From Catenulispora sp. EB89 (GTDB lineage Bacteria > Actinomycetota > Actinomycetes > Streptomycetales > Catenulisporaceae): a DNA stretch of 64,000 nucleotides. How positions within the stretch are numbered: position 1 is the first letter of the stretch; each line of letters starts with the position of its first letter. A model generated the notes under the pieces. The model was not told the DNA's origin. It ran no database searches and was given only the letters and a program-made list of their open reading frames with translations. Location: contig NZ_JBGCCU010000003.1 in the NCBI RefSeq assembly GCF_041261445.1, positions 310,001 to 374,000 of the forward strand, read 5' to 3'. The translations under genes and the position numbers were made by a program. This document shows, one piece after another, positions 26,700 to 36,500 of this stretch.

Positions 26700-28291
26700 G
26701 CCAGAACTCTTTGTTGAAGACGCTCGGCCCGGCGACGCTGCGTCGCCGGGCTTCCGGCGCTCCGTTCGTCCTTCCGCTGGTCGCCGCCGCGGTCGCGCTG
26801 GTCGTCTGCTGCCCGCTGGTGTTCGTGGTGATGCAGGCCGGGCAGTCCGGCTGGGACTCGGTCCGCCGGCTGCTGGGCCGTCCGCTGGTCACCACGCTTC
26901 TGCGGCACACACTGGAACTCACCGTCACGGTCACGGCCGCGACCCTGGTGCTCGGCTTCTGCGCCGCCTTCCTGACGCAGCGCACTGACATCCCCTGCCG
27001 CCGCGGGTTCACGGTCCTGCTGGCGATGCCGCTGGCGGTCCCGGAATTCGTGCACGGCTACTGCTGGGTCTCGCTGTTCCCGTCGGTCCAGGGCTTCTGG
27101 GGCGCGGTGCTGGTGATGACCACTTCGTTGTACCCGCTGGTGTTCCTGCCGGTGGCCGCGACGTTGCGCCGCAGCGACGCCGCCACCGAGGAAGTGGCGC
27201 GCAGCCTGGGCCACGGCCGGTGCCGCGTGCTGTGGCGCGTGACGCTCCCGCAGACCCGGCCCGCGCTGGCCGGCGGTGCGCTGCTGGTGTCGCTGTACCT
27301 GCTCGGCGAGTACGGCGCGTTCGCGATGGTCCGCTACACCACCTTCGCCACCGCGATCTACACGCAGTTCGAGACCAGCTTCGACACGGTCTCGGCGTCG
27401 GTGCTGGCGCTGGTGCTGATCGTGTTGGCGGTCCTGGTGATCGGCGCCGAGGCCGGAGCCGGACGGCGGCGGGGCCGCGTGGTGCGGGAGGGCGCGGCGG
27501 CTCGGCCCGCCGACCCGATCCGGCTGGGCGCCGGGCGGATCCCGGCCGTCGCGGCCCTGGCGGCCGTGGTCGGAACCACTCTCGGCGTCCCGGTGTACGC
27601 CCTCGGATACTGGCTGGCCAAGGGCAACTCCAGCACGCTGCCGTCCGCCTCGATCTGGACCGCGACCGCGACCACCACCGGCTACGCGCTGGTCACCGCG
27701 GCCGTGGCGACCGCGGCGGCGGTGCCGGTCGCGCTGCTCGCCTGGCGGCACCCGGGGCACGTGTCGTTCGGGATCGTGCGCCTGGCGTATCTGACGCGCG
27801 CTCTTCCAGGCATCGCAGTGGCCCTGGCCGTGGTGTTCTTCGCGATCCGCTACGCGCAGCCCTGGTACCAGCAGCCTCCGATGCTGGTCGCCGGCTACGT
27901 CGTGCTGTTCTTCCCGCTCGCGCTGACCGCGGTGCGCGCCTCGCTGGCGCACGTCCCGCACGGAGTGGAGGACGTCGCGCGCTCGCTGGGCCGGCGCCGC
28001 CTGGTCGTGCTGGGACGGGTCACGCTCCCGCTGATCGCGCCGGGGCTGGCCGCGTCGTTCGCGATGGTGGCGCTGACCGCCAGCACCGAGCTGACCGCCA
28101 CGCTGCTGCTGCACCCCACCGGCACCGAGACGCTGGCGACCCGGTTCTGGTCGTACACCACCGGCCTGGCTTACGGCGCCGCCGCGCCCTACGCGGCGAT
28201 GATGACCGTCCTGTCGGTGCCGGCCGTCGTCCTGCTGACCCGCCGCACGCTCGCCACCCGCACGTCCGTCGAAGGAAGAAGCCTGACATGA
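26696..28291 (+). CDS. Fe(III) ABC transporter permease, fused double domain (FbpB-like)
   Basis: The 531-residue membrane protein contains two permease domains in tandem, each with about six spans. Each has an EAA-type loop: VARSLGHGRCRVLWRVTLP near residue 170 and VARSLGRRRLVVLGRVTLP near residue 425. This fused layout is normal for FbpB/SfuB iron permeases. The start is GTG 26696 in a GTGA overlap; its stop overlaps the ATPase start (ATGA). Confidence 0.94.
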   Translation: MSQNSLLKTLGPATLRRRASGAPFVLPLVAAAVALVVCCPLVFVVMQAGQSGWDSVRRLLGRPLVTTLLRHTLELTVTVTAATLVLGFCAAFLTQRTDIPCRRGFTVLLAMPLAVPEFVHGYCWVSLFPSVQGFWGAVLVMTTSLYPLVFLPVAATLRRSDAATEEVARSLGHGRCRVLWRVTLPQTRPALAGGALLVSLYLLGEYGAFAMVRYTTFATAIYTQFETSFDTVSASVLALVLIVLAVLVIGAEAGAGRRRGRVVREGAAARPADPIRLGAGRIPAVAALAAVVGTTLGVPVYALGYWLAKGNSSTLPSASIWTATATTTGYALVTAAVATAAAVPVALLAWRHPGHVSFGIVRLAYLTRALPGIAVALAVVFFAIRYAQPWYQQPPMLVAGYVVLFFPLALTAVRASLAHVPHGVEDVARSLGRRRLVVLGRVTLPLIAPGLAASFAMVALTASTELTATLLLHPTGTETLATRFWSYTTGLAYGAAAPYAAMMTVLSVPAVVLLTRRTLATRTSVEGRSLT

Positions 28292-29397
28292 GCGGACTCA
28301 CGATCACGGGCCTGCGCGCGGGCCACGGCGGCGCCGCGGTCCTGGACGGCCTGGACCTCACCGTCGAGGACGGCACGCTGGCCTGCATCCTCGGCCCCTC
28401 CGGATGCGGCAAGAGCACGCTGCTCCGGGTGATCGCCGGCTTCCACCGGTCGAGCGCGGGGACCGTCGCGGTCGGCGGACGCGTGCTGAACGACGACCGC
28501 ACACAGGTCGCGGCCGAGCGTCGGCGCATCGGGTACGTGCCGCAGGACGGCGCGCTGTTCCCACACCTGTCGGCCGCCGCCAACATCGGCTTCGGCCTGC
28601 CTCGCTCCGGCCGCCGCGAACGCGTCGAGGAACTGCTGGGCCTGGTCGGCTTGTCAGGGCTCGGAGACCGGCATCCGCACCAGCTGTCCGGCGGCCAGCA
28701 GCAGCGCGTCGCGCTGGCGCGGGCGCTCGCGCCGCGTCCGGAGCTGCTGCTGCTGGACGAGCCGTTCGCCGCCCTGGACGCCGCGCTGCGCACCGAGGTG
28801 CGGGCCCAGGTCGCCAGTACTCTGCGCGCGGCCGGCGCCACCGCGATCCTGGTCACGCACGACGTCGACGAGGCGCTGTCGTTCGCCGACCTCATCGCGG
28901 TACTGCGCGCCGGACGGATCGTGCAGGCCGACAGCGGCCACGCGCTCTACCACCGGCCGGCCGACGCCGAGATCGCGCGGACGCTCGGCGAAGCCAACCT
29001 GCTGCCGGCGGTCGTGCGCGGCGAGGTGGCCGAGACGGCGCTGGGCGCGCTGGCCTTGGAAGACGGCTGCGAAAGCCGGGGTGGATCGCAGACGGTCATG
29101 CTGCGCCCCGGACAGCTCCGGCTCGGTGCGGACGGGGCGGGTACCACCGAGGCGCGGATCGTCGACTCCCGGTTCCGCGGCACCGACTGGCGCGTCGAGC
29201 TCACCCTGGAGGACAGCCACGTCGTGGGTCCGCCGCTGATCGCCTACGTCGCCGAAGCACCGCCGGCGACCGGACAGCGGGTGCACATAGGCGTCAATGG
29301 ATACGCCCACCCGATCGGCACCTCGGGCGATCCGAAGAATGCCGTGTCCTCCGATGGTCAGCCCACGAAGGTGACCACCAGCGCCGTCGTGTCCTGA
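28288..29397 (+). CDS. Fe(III) ABC transporter ATP-binding protein (FbpC-like)
   Basis: The 369-residue ATPase shows Walker A (GPSGCGKST, about 36-44), the Q-loop, signature LSGGQQQRVALARAL, Walker B LLLLDEPFAALD and the H-loop VTHDVDEA. A C-terminal TOBE-like beta domain (about 240-350) is typical of FbpC/PotA ATPases. ATG 28288 overlaps the permease stop. Only one base separates its stop from the downstream recombinase gene. Confidence 0.95.
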   Translation: MSGLTITGLRAGHGGAAVLDGLDLTVEDGTLACILGPSGCGKSTLLRVIAGFHRSSAGTVAVGGRVLNDDRTQVAAERRRIGYVPQDGALFPHLSAAANIGFGLPRSGRRERVEELLGLVGLSGLGDRHPHQLSGGQQQRVALARALAPRPELLLLDEPFAALDAALRTEVRAQVASTLRAAGATAILVTHDVDEALSFADLIAVLRAGRIVQADSGHALYHRPADAEIARTLGEANLLPAVVRGEVAETALGALALEDGCESRGGSQTVMLRPGQLRLGADGAGTTEARIVDSRFRGTDWRVELTLEDSHVVGPPLIAYVAEAPPATGQRVHIGVNGYAHPIGTSGDPKNAVSSDGQPTKVTTSAVVS

Positions 29398-29398
29398 C

Positions 29399-30751
29399 AT
29401 GGCCGGGCAACAAGATCAGGCGGGGCGCGGCGCACTCTACTGCTGTGTCCCGCACCGGGCCGACGCCGACCAGGCGCCGATCGACGACCAGGAGCGGCAG
29501 GGCCGCGCGCGGGCCGCCACGCTCGGCATCAGCGTGCGGCCGGAGCTGGTGTTCGCCGACCGGCAGCGGGCCGTCTGGCAGCCGGACGCCGACCGGCCGG
29601 GCTGGACCGCGCTGCTCGCGGCGGTCCGCGAGGGCCGGGCCCGCACGGTACTGGTGTTCCGGCCGTCGACGCTGATCCGCCACCGGCCGGCCGACGTGGT
29701 CGAGTTGCTGGTCCTGGCGAAGGCGAAATCGGTGGCTCTGCACGGTTTCGGCGATGCGGTGGATTTGAGCAATCCTCAGATTCGCGAGTCCGCACTTGAG
29801 CAAGCGCGGCAACTGCGCCACACCTCCGCCGCACTGTCAGACTCCGTCCGCGCGGCGCACCGGCTGGCTGCGGAATCCGGGCAGCCGCACGGCGGCGGCC
29901 GCCGCGCCTACGGCTACGAGACGGGGATGCGGGCCCTGATCCCGGACGAGGCGCGGGTGGTCCAGCAGATCTACTCGCGGTACCTCGACGGCGAGAGCCT
30001 GCGCGCCATCGCCTGGGGCCTGAACGCCCGCGGCGTGCCGACCTCCACCGGCAGCACCTGGACCACGACCGGCGTCGACCGGATTCTGCTGGCCCCGCGG
30101 TACGCCGGGCTGCGGGTCTTCCGCGGCAGCGTCGACCGCGAGGAGGGCGGGCTGCGTCCGGGGACGTGGGAGCCGTGCGTCAGCATCGAGGACTGGCGCA
30201 GCGCGCAGAAGGAGCGGACGGCGCGGGCCGCGGCCAACAGCGGGCACCGGAAACGCGCGCATTACCTGCTGACCGGGCTCGTCATCTGCGGCCAGTGCAA
30301 CGTCCACATGGTCGGCTCGATCGTCGGCGACTACCGGATGTACGCCTGCGCCTCCCTGAACAGTCCGATGCCCCGGACCTGCAAACTCCACATAGCCGCG
30401 GCCTCCTTGGAACGTTTCGTCAGCGAAGCGGCGGTGGGCCTGCTGACCGACCGGGACGGCTCGATCGACCCGGACGGTCCGATCAGCATGCGGCGCGGAC
30501 CGGCCGAGACGCCGGCCGGCCGCCGCGACGGTTTCCGTCGGGATCACGGACGAGTGGACCTGCGCGACATCCGCGCGCTGGACGGCGTGGCCACCGGGCC
30601 GGACGCGGCGCACGAATGGCAGCGGCTGTCGGCGGCGCGGCAGGCTGCGGTGCTGCGCGCGCTGTTCGCGGCGGTGGTGATCGGGCCGAAGACGACCGCG
30701 CGCAGCGTCTTCGACACCAGCCGCATCACTTTGGTCCGCGGCGACCCTTGA
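29399..30751 (+). CDS. Degenerate large serine recombinase
   Basis: The 450-residue protein has the layout of large serine recombinases: a resolvase-like N-terminal domain (1-140), a recombinase DNA-binding domain (about 160-240; GGRRAYGYE, LNARGVPTSTGSTW), and a zinc-ribbon (VICGQCNVHMVG, then two further cysteines, about 297-330). In the N-terminal catalytic motif normally Y-x-R-V-S, residues 14-18 read YCCVP, so the Arg is Cys16 and the nucleophilic Ser is Pro18. Strand exchange is therefore unlikely. It starts one base after the iron ATPase stop, so it is probably in the same transcript. No att-like direct repeats were seen. Confidence 0.85.
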   Translation: MAGQQDQAGRGALYCCVPHRADADQAPIDDQERQGRARAATLGISVRPELVFADRQRAVWQPDADRPGWTALLAAVREGRARTVLVFRPSTLIRHRPADVVELLVLAKAKSVALHGFGDAVDLSNPQIRESALEQARQLRHTSAALSDSVRAAHRLAAESGQPHGGGRRAYGYETGMRALIPDEARVVQQIYSRYLDGESLRAIAWGLNARGVPTSTGSTWTTTGVDRILLAPRYAGLRVFRGSVDREEGGLRPGTWEPCVSIEDWRSAQKERTARAAANSGHRKRAHYLLTGLVICGQCNVHMVGSIVGDYRMYACASLNSPMPRTCKLHIAAASLERFVSEAAVGLLTDRDGSIDPDGPISMRRGPAETPAGRRDGFRRDHGRVDLRDIRALDGVATGPDAAHEWQRLSAARQAAVLRALFAAVVIGPKTTARSVFDTSRITLVRGDP

Positions 30752-31093
30752 CCCGGTCCCCGGCCTTGACGAGTCCGGGGCCAGCGGATATATGAACTCT
30801 GAGATACTACGCGGCGTAGCACTGCGGGTACCGGACGCGGCGCGCGTCCGGTCTCCACCAACCCCCGATTCTTCACCTGATGGAAAAGTACGCAGGCCGA
30901 AAGCTATTACTGGCGCGTAGTTCTTCTGCGGTAGCCAGTGGTCTTGTATCTACATACTTATATGAGAGGCCGTTGACCGACCAACTCCGTGGCGCTAATT
31001 TCCCCTCCAGATCGATCGGGCTCATCCCCTGCCGAACGGCGTCGTGCCTGACAAGGCGTGCCGCCACCCCACACCGAGAGGGAAACCATCCCC
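30752..31093 (+). other. 342-bp gap between recombinase and S53 peptidase
   Basis: It contains a weak CCCCGG/CCGGGG hairpin right after the recombinase stop (30758-30780), a locally AT-richer segment (about 30866-30970) with an ACTGGC/GCCAGT inverted repeat, and the promoter of the peptidase gene. No small gene is supported. Confidence 0.6.
30973..31001 (+). promoter_or_regulatory. Housekeeping-type promoter of S53 peptidase gene
   Basis: TTGACC (30973-30978), 17-bp spacer, TAATTT (30996-31001): a strong match to the vegetative sigma consensus, leaving a leader of about 85 bases before GTG 31094. Confidence 0.65.
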
Positions 31094-33454
31094 GTGAGAA
31101 TCAGTTCACGCCTGCGCGCGACCGCGCGCCTGGCAACAGCCGTTGCCCTGGGCAGCGCGCTGGCCGTCGCCGGCGCCTCGGGGGCCACCGCCTCCCCGGC
31201 CCCGGCCGCGACCTCCTCGGCATCCGCAAACCTGATCGCCGCGGAAGCCGCCGGTTCCGCCCACGCCTCGCAGCCCGCGCTCTCGACGGCGAACCAGGGC
31301 TCCACGCACGCCTGCTCCGCCGTCATCGTCGTCGGCCACCAGTCCTGCTTCGCTCTGAAGCGGAACGGGGTCGGCGTCTCGTCGAATGCGGTCTCCCCGA
31401 ACGCCATCCCGTCCGGCGTCGGATACGGGCCCTCGCAGTTGCAGTCGGCGTACAACCTGACGTCGACGTCGGCCTCGAACGGTTCGGGCCGCACGATCGC
31501 GCTGGTCGACGCCTATGACGACGCCAACGCCGCATCCGACCTGGCCGCGTACCGTTCGGCCGCGGGTCTGCCCGCGGGCACCTTCTCCAAGGTGAACCAG
31601 AACGGCCAGACCTCGCCGCTGCCCTCGGCCCCGCCGGCCGGCGACGACTGGACCCTTGAGGAGTCCCTGGACCTGGACATGGCCTCGGCGATCTGCCCGC
31701 TGTGCAAGATCGTGCTGGTCGAAGCCAACGACGACTCCAGCGACGGCCTGTACGTCGCGCAGAACACCGCCGCGAGCCTGGCCGGCTACATATCGAACTC
31801 GTGGGGCGGCTCCGAGTCCTCGACCGAGAGTTCGCAGGACTCCTCGTACTTCACGCACGCCTCGGGCATCGTGACCACCGTGTCCGCGGGTGACTCGGAC
31901 TACGGGGCTTCGTACCCGGCGACCTCGCCGAACGTCGTCTCCGTCGGCGGCACGAACCTGACCACCGCTTCGAACTCGCGGGGCTGGACCGAGTCGGTGT
32001 GGAACACCACCCCGGGCTCTGAAGGCACCGGATCGGGCTGCTCCTCCTACGAGGCGAAGCCCTCGTGGCAGGCCGCGCTGAGCCTGCCGTCCGGCTGCTC
32101 CAACCGCATCGACAACGACGTCGCCGCCGACGCCGACCCGGCCACCGGCGTAGCCGTCTACGACACCTCCAACGGCAACACCGGCTGGAACGAAGTCGGC
32201 GGCACCTCGGCCTCCTCCCCCATGGTCGCCGCGATGTTCGCCCTGGCAGGTAACGCCGGCGCCACCCCGGCGCAGGACATCTACCAGCACACCAGCAACT
32301 TCTACGACGTCACCTCCGGCAACGACGGCAGCTGCACCCCGGCCTACCTGTGCACCGCCGAAACCGGCTACGACGGCCCCACCGGCATCGGCACCCCCAA
32401 CGGCATCGCCGGCCTGCAGACCGGCAGCAGCACCGAGACAGTGTCGGTCACCAACCCCGGCACCCAGACCTCGACACAGGGCACTGCGATCAGCACCCTG
32501 CAGATCTCGGCGACCGACTCCGCCGGCAAGTCGCTGACCTACTCCGCCACCGGACTCCCGGCCGGCCTGTCGATCAGCAGCTCCGGCGCCATCACCGGCA
32601 CCCCGACCGGCACCGGCAGCTCGACCGTGACGGTCACCGCATCGTCCGGCACCGCCTCGGGTTCGACGTCCTTCACCTGGACGGTCAACGCCCAGGGCGG
32701 CACCGAGACCGTCTCGGTGACCAACCCCGGTAGCCAGACCTCGACGCAGGGCACTGCGATCAGCACCCTGCAGATCTCGGCGACCGACTCCGCCGGCAAG
32801 TCGCTGACCTACTCCGCCACCGGACTCCCGGCCGGCCTGTCGATCAGCAGCTCCGGCGCCATCACCGGCACCCCGACCGGCACCGGCACCTCCAGCGTCA
32901 CCGTGACGGCGTCTTCGGGCACCGCCTCGGGCTCCACGACGTTCTCCTGGACCGTCAACTCCTCCGGCGGCGGCTGCACCGCGACCCAGCTGCTCGGCAA
33001 CCCCGGCTTCGAGACCGGCAGCGCCACCCCCTGGTCCGCCACCTCCGGCGTCATCAACAGCGACACCACCTCCGAGCCCGCCCACTCCGGCAGCTACGAC
33101 GCCTGGCTCGACGGCTACGGCACCACCCACACCGACACCCTGTCGCAGAAGGTCAGCATCGCCTCCACCTGCAAGACGGCGAACTTCTCCTTCTGGCTGC
33201 ACATCGACACCGCGGAGACCACGACCACCACCGCCTACGACAAGCTGTCGGTACAGGTCCTCAACGCCTCCGGCACCGTGCTCGGCACCCTGGCCACCTA
33301 CAGCAACCTCAACCACAACAGCGGCTACACCCAGCACTCCTTCAGCCTGGCCAGCTACATCGGCCAGACCATCACCCTGAAGTTCACCGGCACCGAGGAC
33401 TCCTCGCTGCAGACCTCCTTCGTCATCGACGACACCGGTCTGAACGTGAACTGA
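31094..33454 (+). CDS. Secreted S53 (sedolisin-like) serine peptidase with Ig-like repeats and CBM-like tail
   Basis: The 786-residue secreted peptidase has a signal peptide (1-36), a short pro-region and an S53 catalytic domain (about 110-440). The sedolisin Glu-Asp pair is E189 and D193 in EESLDLD, and the nucleophile is S372 in GGTSASSP; the calcium-site region follows ([12 protein letters not shown]). Two almost identical 90-residue putative Ig domains (about 447-625) and a C-terminal galactose-binding-like beta sandwich (about 630-786) follow. GTG 31094 is preceded by GAGAGGGAA. Sedolisins usually work at acid pH; a nutritional role in protein breakdown outside the cell is likely. Confidence 0.92.
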   Translation: MRISSRLRATARLATAVALGSALAVAGASGATASPAPAATSSASANLIAAEAAGSAHASQPALSTANQGSTHACSAVIVVGHQSCFALKRNGVGVSSNAVSPNAIPSGVGYGPSQLQSAYNLTSTSASNGSGRTIALVDAYDDANAASDLAAYRSAAGLPAGTFSKVNQNGQTSPLPSAPPAGDDWTLEESLDLDMASAICPLCKIVLVEANDDSSDGLYVAQNTAASLAGYISNSWGGSESSTESSQDSSYFTHASGIVTTVSAGDSDYGASYPATSPNVVSVGGTNLTTASNSRGWTESVWNTTPGSEGTGSGCSSYEAKPSWQAALSLPSGCSNRIDNDVAADADPATGVAVYDTSNGNTGWNEVGGTSASSPMVAAMFALAGNAGATPAQDIYQHTSNFYDVTSGNDGSCTPAYLCTAETGYDGPTGIGTPNGIAGLQTGSSTETVSVTNPGTQTSTQGTAISTLQISATDSAGKSLTYSATGLPAGLSISSSGAITGTPTGTGSSTVTVTASSGTASGSTSFTWTVNAQGGTETVSVTNPGSQTSTQGTAISTLQISATDSAGKSLTYSATGLPAGLSISSSGAITGTPTGTGTSSVTVTASSGTASGSTTFSWTVNSSGGGCTATQLLGNPGFETGSATPWSATSGVINSDTTSEPAHSGSYDAWLDGYGTTHTDTLSQKVSIASTCKTANFSFWLHIDTAETTTTTAYDKLSVQVLNASGTVLGTLATYSNLNHNSGYTQHSFSLASYIGQTITLKFTGTEDSSLQTSFVIDDTGLNVN
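32431..32970 (+). repeat. 270-bp near-identical tandem duplication inside S53 gene
   Basis: Units 32431-32700 and 32701-32970 have an exact 270-bp offset (90 codons). Their central stretch, from the GCACTGCGAT at 32481/32751 onward for about 130 bp, appears identical, which indicates recent duplication or gene conversion. Confidence 0.9.
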
Positions 33455-33484
33455 CGACTGAGTAAGTCACCGTCTTAACGACGG

Positions 33485-33520
33485 CGGGCGGCGGACCGGA
33501 AACGGCCCGCCGCCCGTTTT
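33485..33520 (+). terminator. Strong terminator after S53 gene
   Basis: CGGGCGGCGG (33485-33494) pairs with 33507-33516, with an inner CCG-GAAA-CGG hairpin, and TTTT follows. It isolates the conflict cluster from upstream transcription. Confidence 0.85.
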
Positions 33521-33522
33521 CT

Positions 33523-33531
33523 GTCCGTCAG
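33523..33531 (+). promoter_or_regulatory. Cluster motif GTCCGTCAG, copy 1 (before CHAT protein 1)
   Basis: The motif lies directly after the S53 terminator and 9 bases before ATG 33541. The same string recurs through the plus-strand cluster. Confidence 0.55.
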
Positions 33532-33540
33532 ACTGAGGAC

Positions 33541-36500
33541 ATGGACCACCAGGACCCCTCAAACCTGCGTGAGGAAGTACAAAAGCTGCTGCCCCGAGCG
33601 GTGGCGTTGGTCGCCGTGGGGCCTTCGGCGGCACCGCCGTCCGCCCCCGACCTCGACCGGATGATCGAGGAGGCCTCCGAGCTCGAAGCGCGCGCGGGCA
33701 CCTGCCTCGCCGACGACGACGCGTCGCTGGGCACGCTGCGAGTGGCGTTGGGCACGCTGTACGCGTTCCGGGGCAACCGCTTCGGATGGACGGACGCGCA
33801 TCGGGCCCAGGCCCTGCGCTGTTTCCGAGCCGCGCGCGCCGGCGGCCACCTGACCGCCGTGGCCAATCTGGAGGCGATGCTGCTGTTCGTGGTGATGCTC
33901 GTGCCGGCGAAGGTGGCTGATTTCGGGCCGGACGTGACCGGCAAGCTGGGCTCGATGCTGGCTCTGATCCGGGAGATGCAGGAGAGCGGGCCGATCATCG
34001 CCGACCTCCACGAGTTGCGCGAGCTCATCGAGGAGATCGTCGCCGCTCACCCGGACGATCCGCGTGCCGCCAAGTTGAAGGCCTTCAGCGTGACGCTGAA
34101 CATCTGGTTGCGGCTGATGCGGGATCCCTCGAACGTCACGACGGCCGAGATGCGCGGACACGTCGAAGATCTGCCCGTCCAGCCGACCGGCCAGATCGGG
34201 GCGCTCCTGGGCGAGCTGATGAAGCAGGCTGAGAACCTTGAGCGGCGCCAAGATCCTGAGGTACCGAGTCTGCCGGCGGCCGCGGAGACGGCGCTGGCTG
34301 CCGACCAGGCCTTGCCCTGGGACGACCTGACCATATTGATCGAGATGTGCGTGCCCGGGGCACTCGATCGGGCCGAGTTCCAGACACTGATCAGCAGCTA
34401 TGAGGCCGAGGGCACGAGCCGGAGTCTGGGGATCGCCGCGTTCGGCCGGCTCGCCATGGCCGTCCGCACGAATGATCCCCAGGAAGTGGATCGGGCCCTG
34501 CGGAACCTGCGGGAGGTGATGAACAGTCCGGACGCCGGTGAGATGGCCTGGCTCCTCACCTCGGTCTATCCCAGCCTGCTGTCATGGTCGGCGTCCTCCC
34601 ACGGCAACAGGCAGGACGAGGCGAAGGCCTTGGGGCTGTTTCAGGGCGACGGGCTTCAAACGCCGGATCCGGAGCTCGACGAGATCGGTCTGGTGAGCGG
34701 AAACCTCGGGCAAAGTCTGCGAATCTCCCAAGCCATCGAGGCCGAGGACGAATCAGCCCTGGCCGGTCTCATCGCAGAGTTCGCCCAAGCCGGTCCGACT
34801 CCGGATGCCTTCGCCGAGTGGCAGTTTCTCCAACCGATGCAACAGGCGCTGGCGAAGCTTGCGTTGGCGGTGCGCCGTCACGACGGGGACATGGCTCGCG
34901 AGGCGTACGCGCATCTCCAGGTCGCGCGCGAGAAGCCGATGCCGGAGGCGGTACGACCGCTCATGGAAAGCCTCGCGTCCTCGGCGCACATGATCGTCGG
35001 GGCGCTCGAGAATCAGCCGGTGGAGGTCGGGAAGGCTGTCGAGAGCGCGCGCGACCTGCTGATGACAGACCTGGGCCCCTACGACGGGGCTGTCCAGACC
35101 CGGATGCTTCTGGCCTCCGGGCTGATGGCGCAGTACCTCCTGCTCAGCGACGGTCCCGCCAGGGCAAAGTTCCTCGGTGAGGCGATCGATGCCCTCGAAC
35201 AGGCCAAGGACCTGCTCACCGAGCGCACCGGCACGCAGACCGCGAGCCGCGTCCTGTGGAGCCTGGCGGAGGCGCTGCGGAGTCGGCGCGACGCCGCGCG
35301 GCGCGACAACCGCCGGGCGGTGGCGCTGACGCGGGAGTCGCTGGAGCTGGTGGCCGGGGACGTGCTGTTGCAACTCGGGGCCGAGCACGGGTTGCAGACG
35401 GCGCGGACCGGCGCTCTTCGTGGGTTGCGAGCCGCCGGCTGGGCGCTGGAGGAGTACCGCGTCGAGGACGCGATCAGGGTGCTGGAGCTGGGACGAGGCC
35501 TCGTCCTGCGCGCCACGGCGACCGCCGGGACCGTGCCGGACCGGCTGCGTGCGGTCCATGAGGTGGAGCTCGCTGAGCAGTGGGAGCGCTCAAGTGCGGG
35601 TTCTGGGAAGGATGCCGGCCGGGTCGGCGAAGTCGGCGGGAACGGCGAGGCGGTGTCGGACGCAGCGGTGCCCGGTGCGGACGCCGCGCAGTTCAACTTG
35701 CCCAGCGATCTGAGGCGTCGCGCGCTGGAAGCCTTACGCGCGCCGCGTACGGCTGCTTCGGATGCCGCATCGGGACCGGGCTCGGACTCCCAGCCGCAGC
35801 GCGATCTGCTGGTCGTGCCGACGCTGGCGCAGATCGTCGGACACCTGGATCGGGCCGGTCTGGATGCCCTGGTCTACCTGCTGCCCGGTACCGACGACAC
35901 GGCCGGCAAGGTCCTGATGGTCCTCCGGGACGGCGCCACTCGGGAGTTGCCGCTCACCAGCCTGGGGAAGGTGGACGACTACCTCGACCAGTCGGCCCGG
36001 CGGTATCAGCGGTTGCGGAGCCAGGAACGTCAGGAACGTCAGGAACGTCAGGAACCGACGCGGGATCTCGAGCCCGAAACGCGCTGGGAGCTCTCGTTGG
36101 ACGAGCTCTGCGCCTGGGCCGGGACCGCGGTGATGAACCGGGTCATCGCGGCGTTGCCTTTCGTGCCCACGCCGGAAGCCCCCGGCCGTGTCGTGCTCAT
36201 CCCCTGCGGCCGGCTCGGTCTGGTGCCCTGGCACGCGGCGCTGGTCGCCCCCAGGCCGTCGACGGCGGGGCTGTCCCGGCCGCCGCGGGCGTGCGATGTG
36301 CTCGTCGTGTCGTATGCGGCGTCGGCGGATGAGCTGGTGCGCAGTCTTTCCAGGCGCAGGACGCCGTATGCCACGGATCCGGTCCTGGTCGTGGACCCCA
36401 GCAGGACCCTGCGTTACGCCGAGGAGGAGGCCGTCACGCTGCGTCGGACCTACCTACCCGCGGCGCGGCTCATGGGGTCGGTGAAGGGCCAGGAGGTCGA

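Noticed and set aside
29399-31093. Integrated element or attachment site around the serine recombinase
   Set aside because: The recombinase lacks catalytic residues, no flanking direct repeats or phage genes were seen, and it is embedded in an iron operon.
31106-33337. Long antisense frame over the S53 peptidase (743 codons)
   Set aside because: Low-complexity Gly/Arg/Val translation and no family features; the plus-strand gene has clear catalytic motifs, promoter and terminator.
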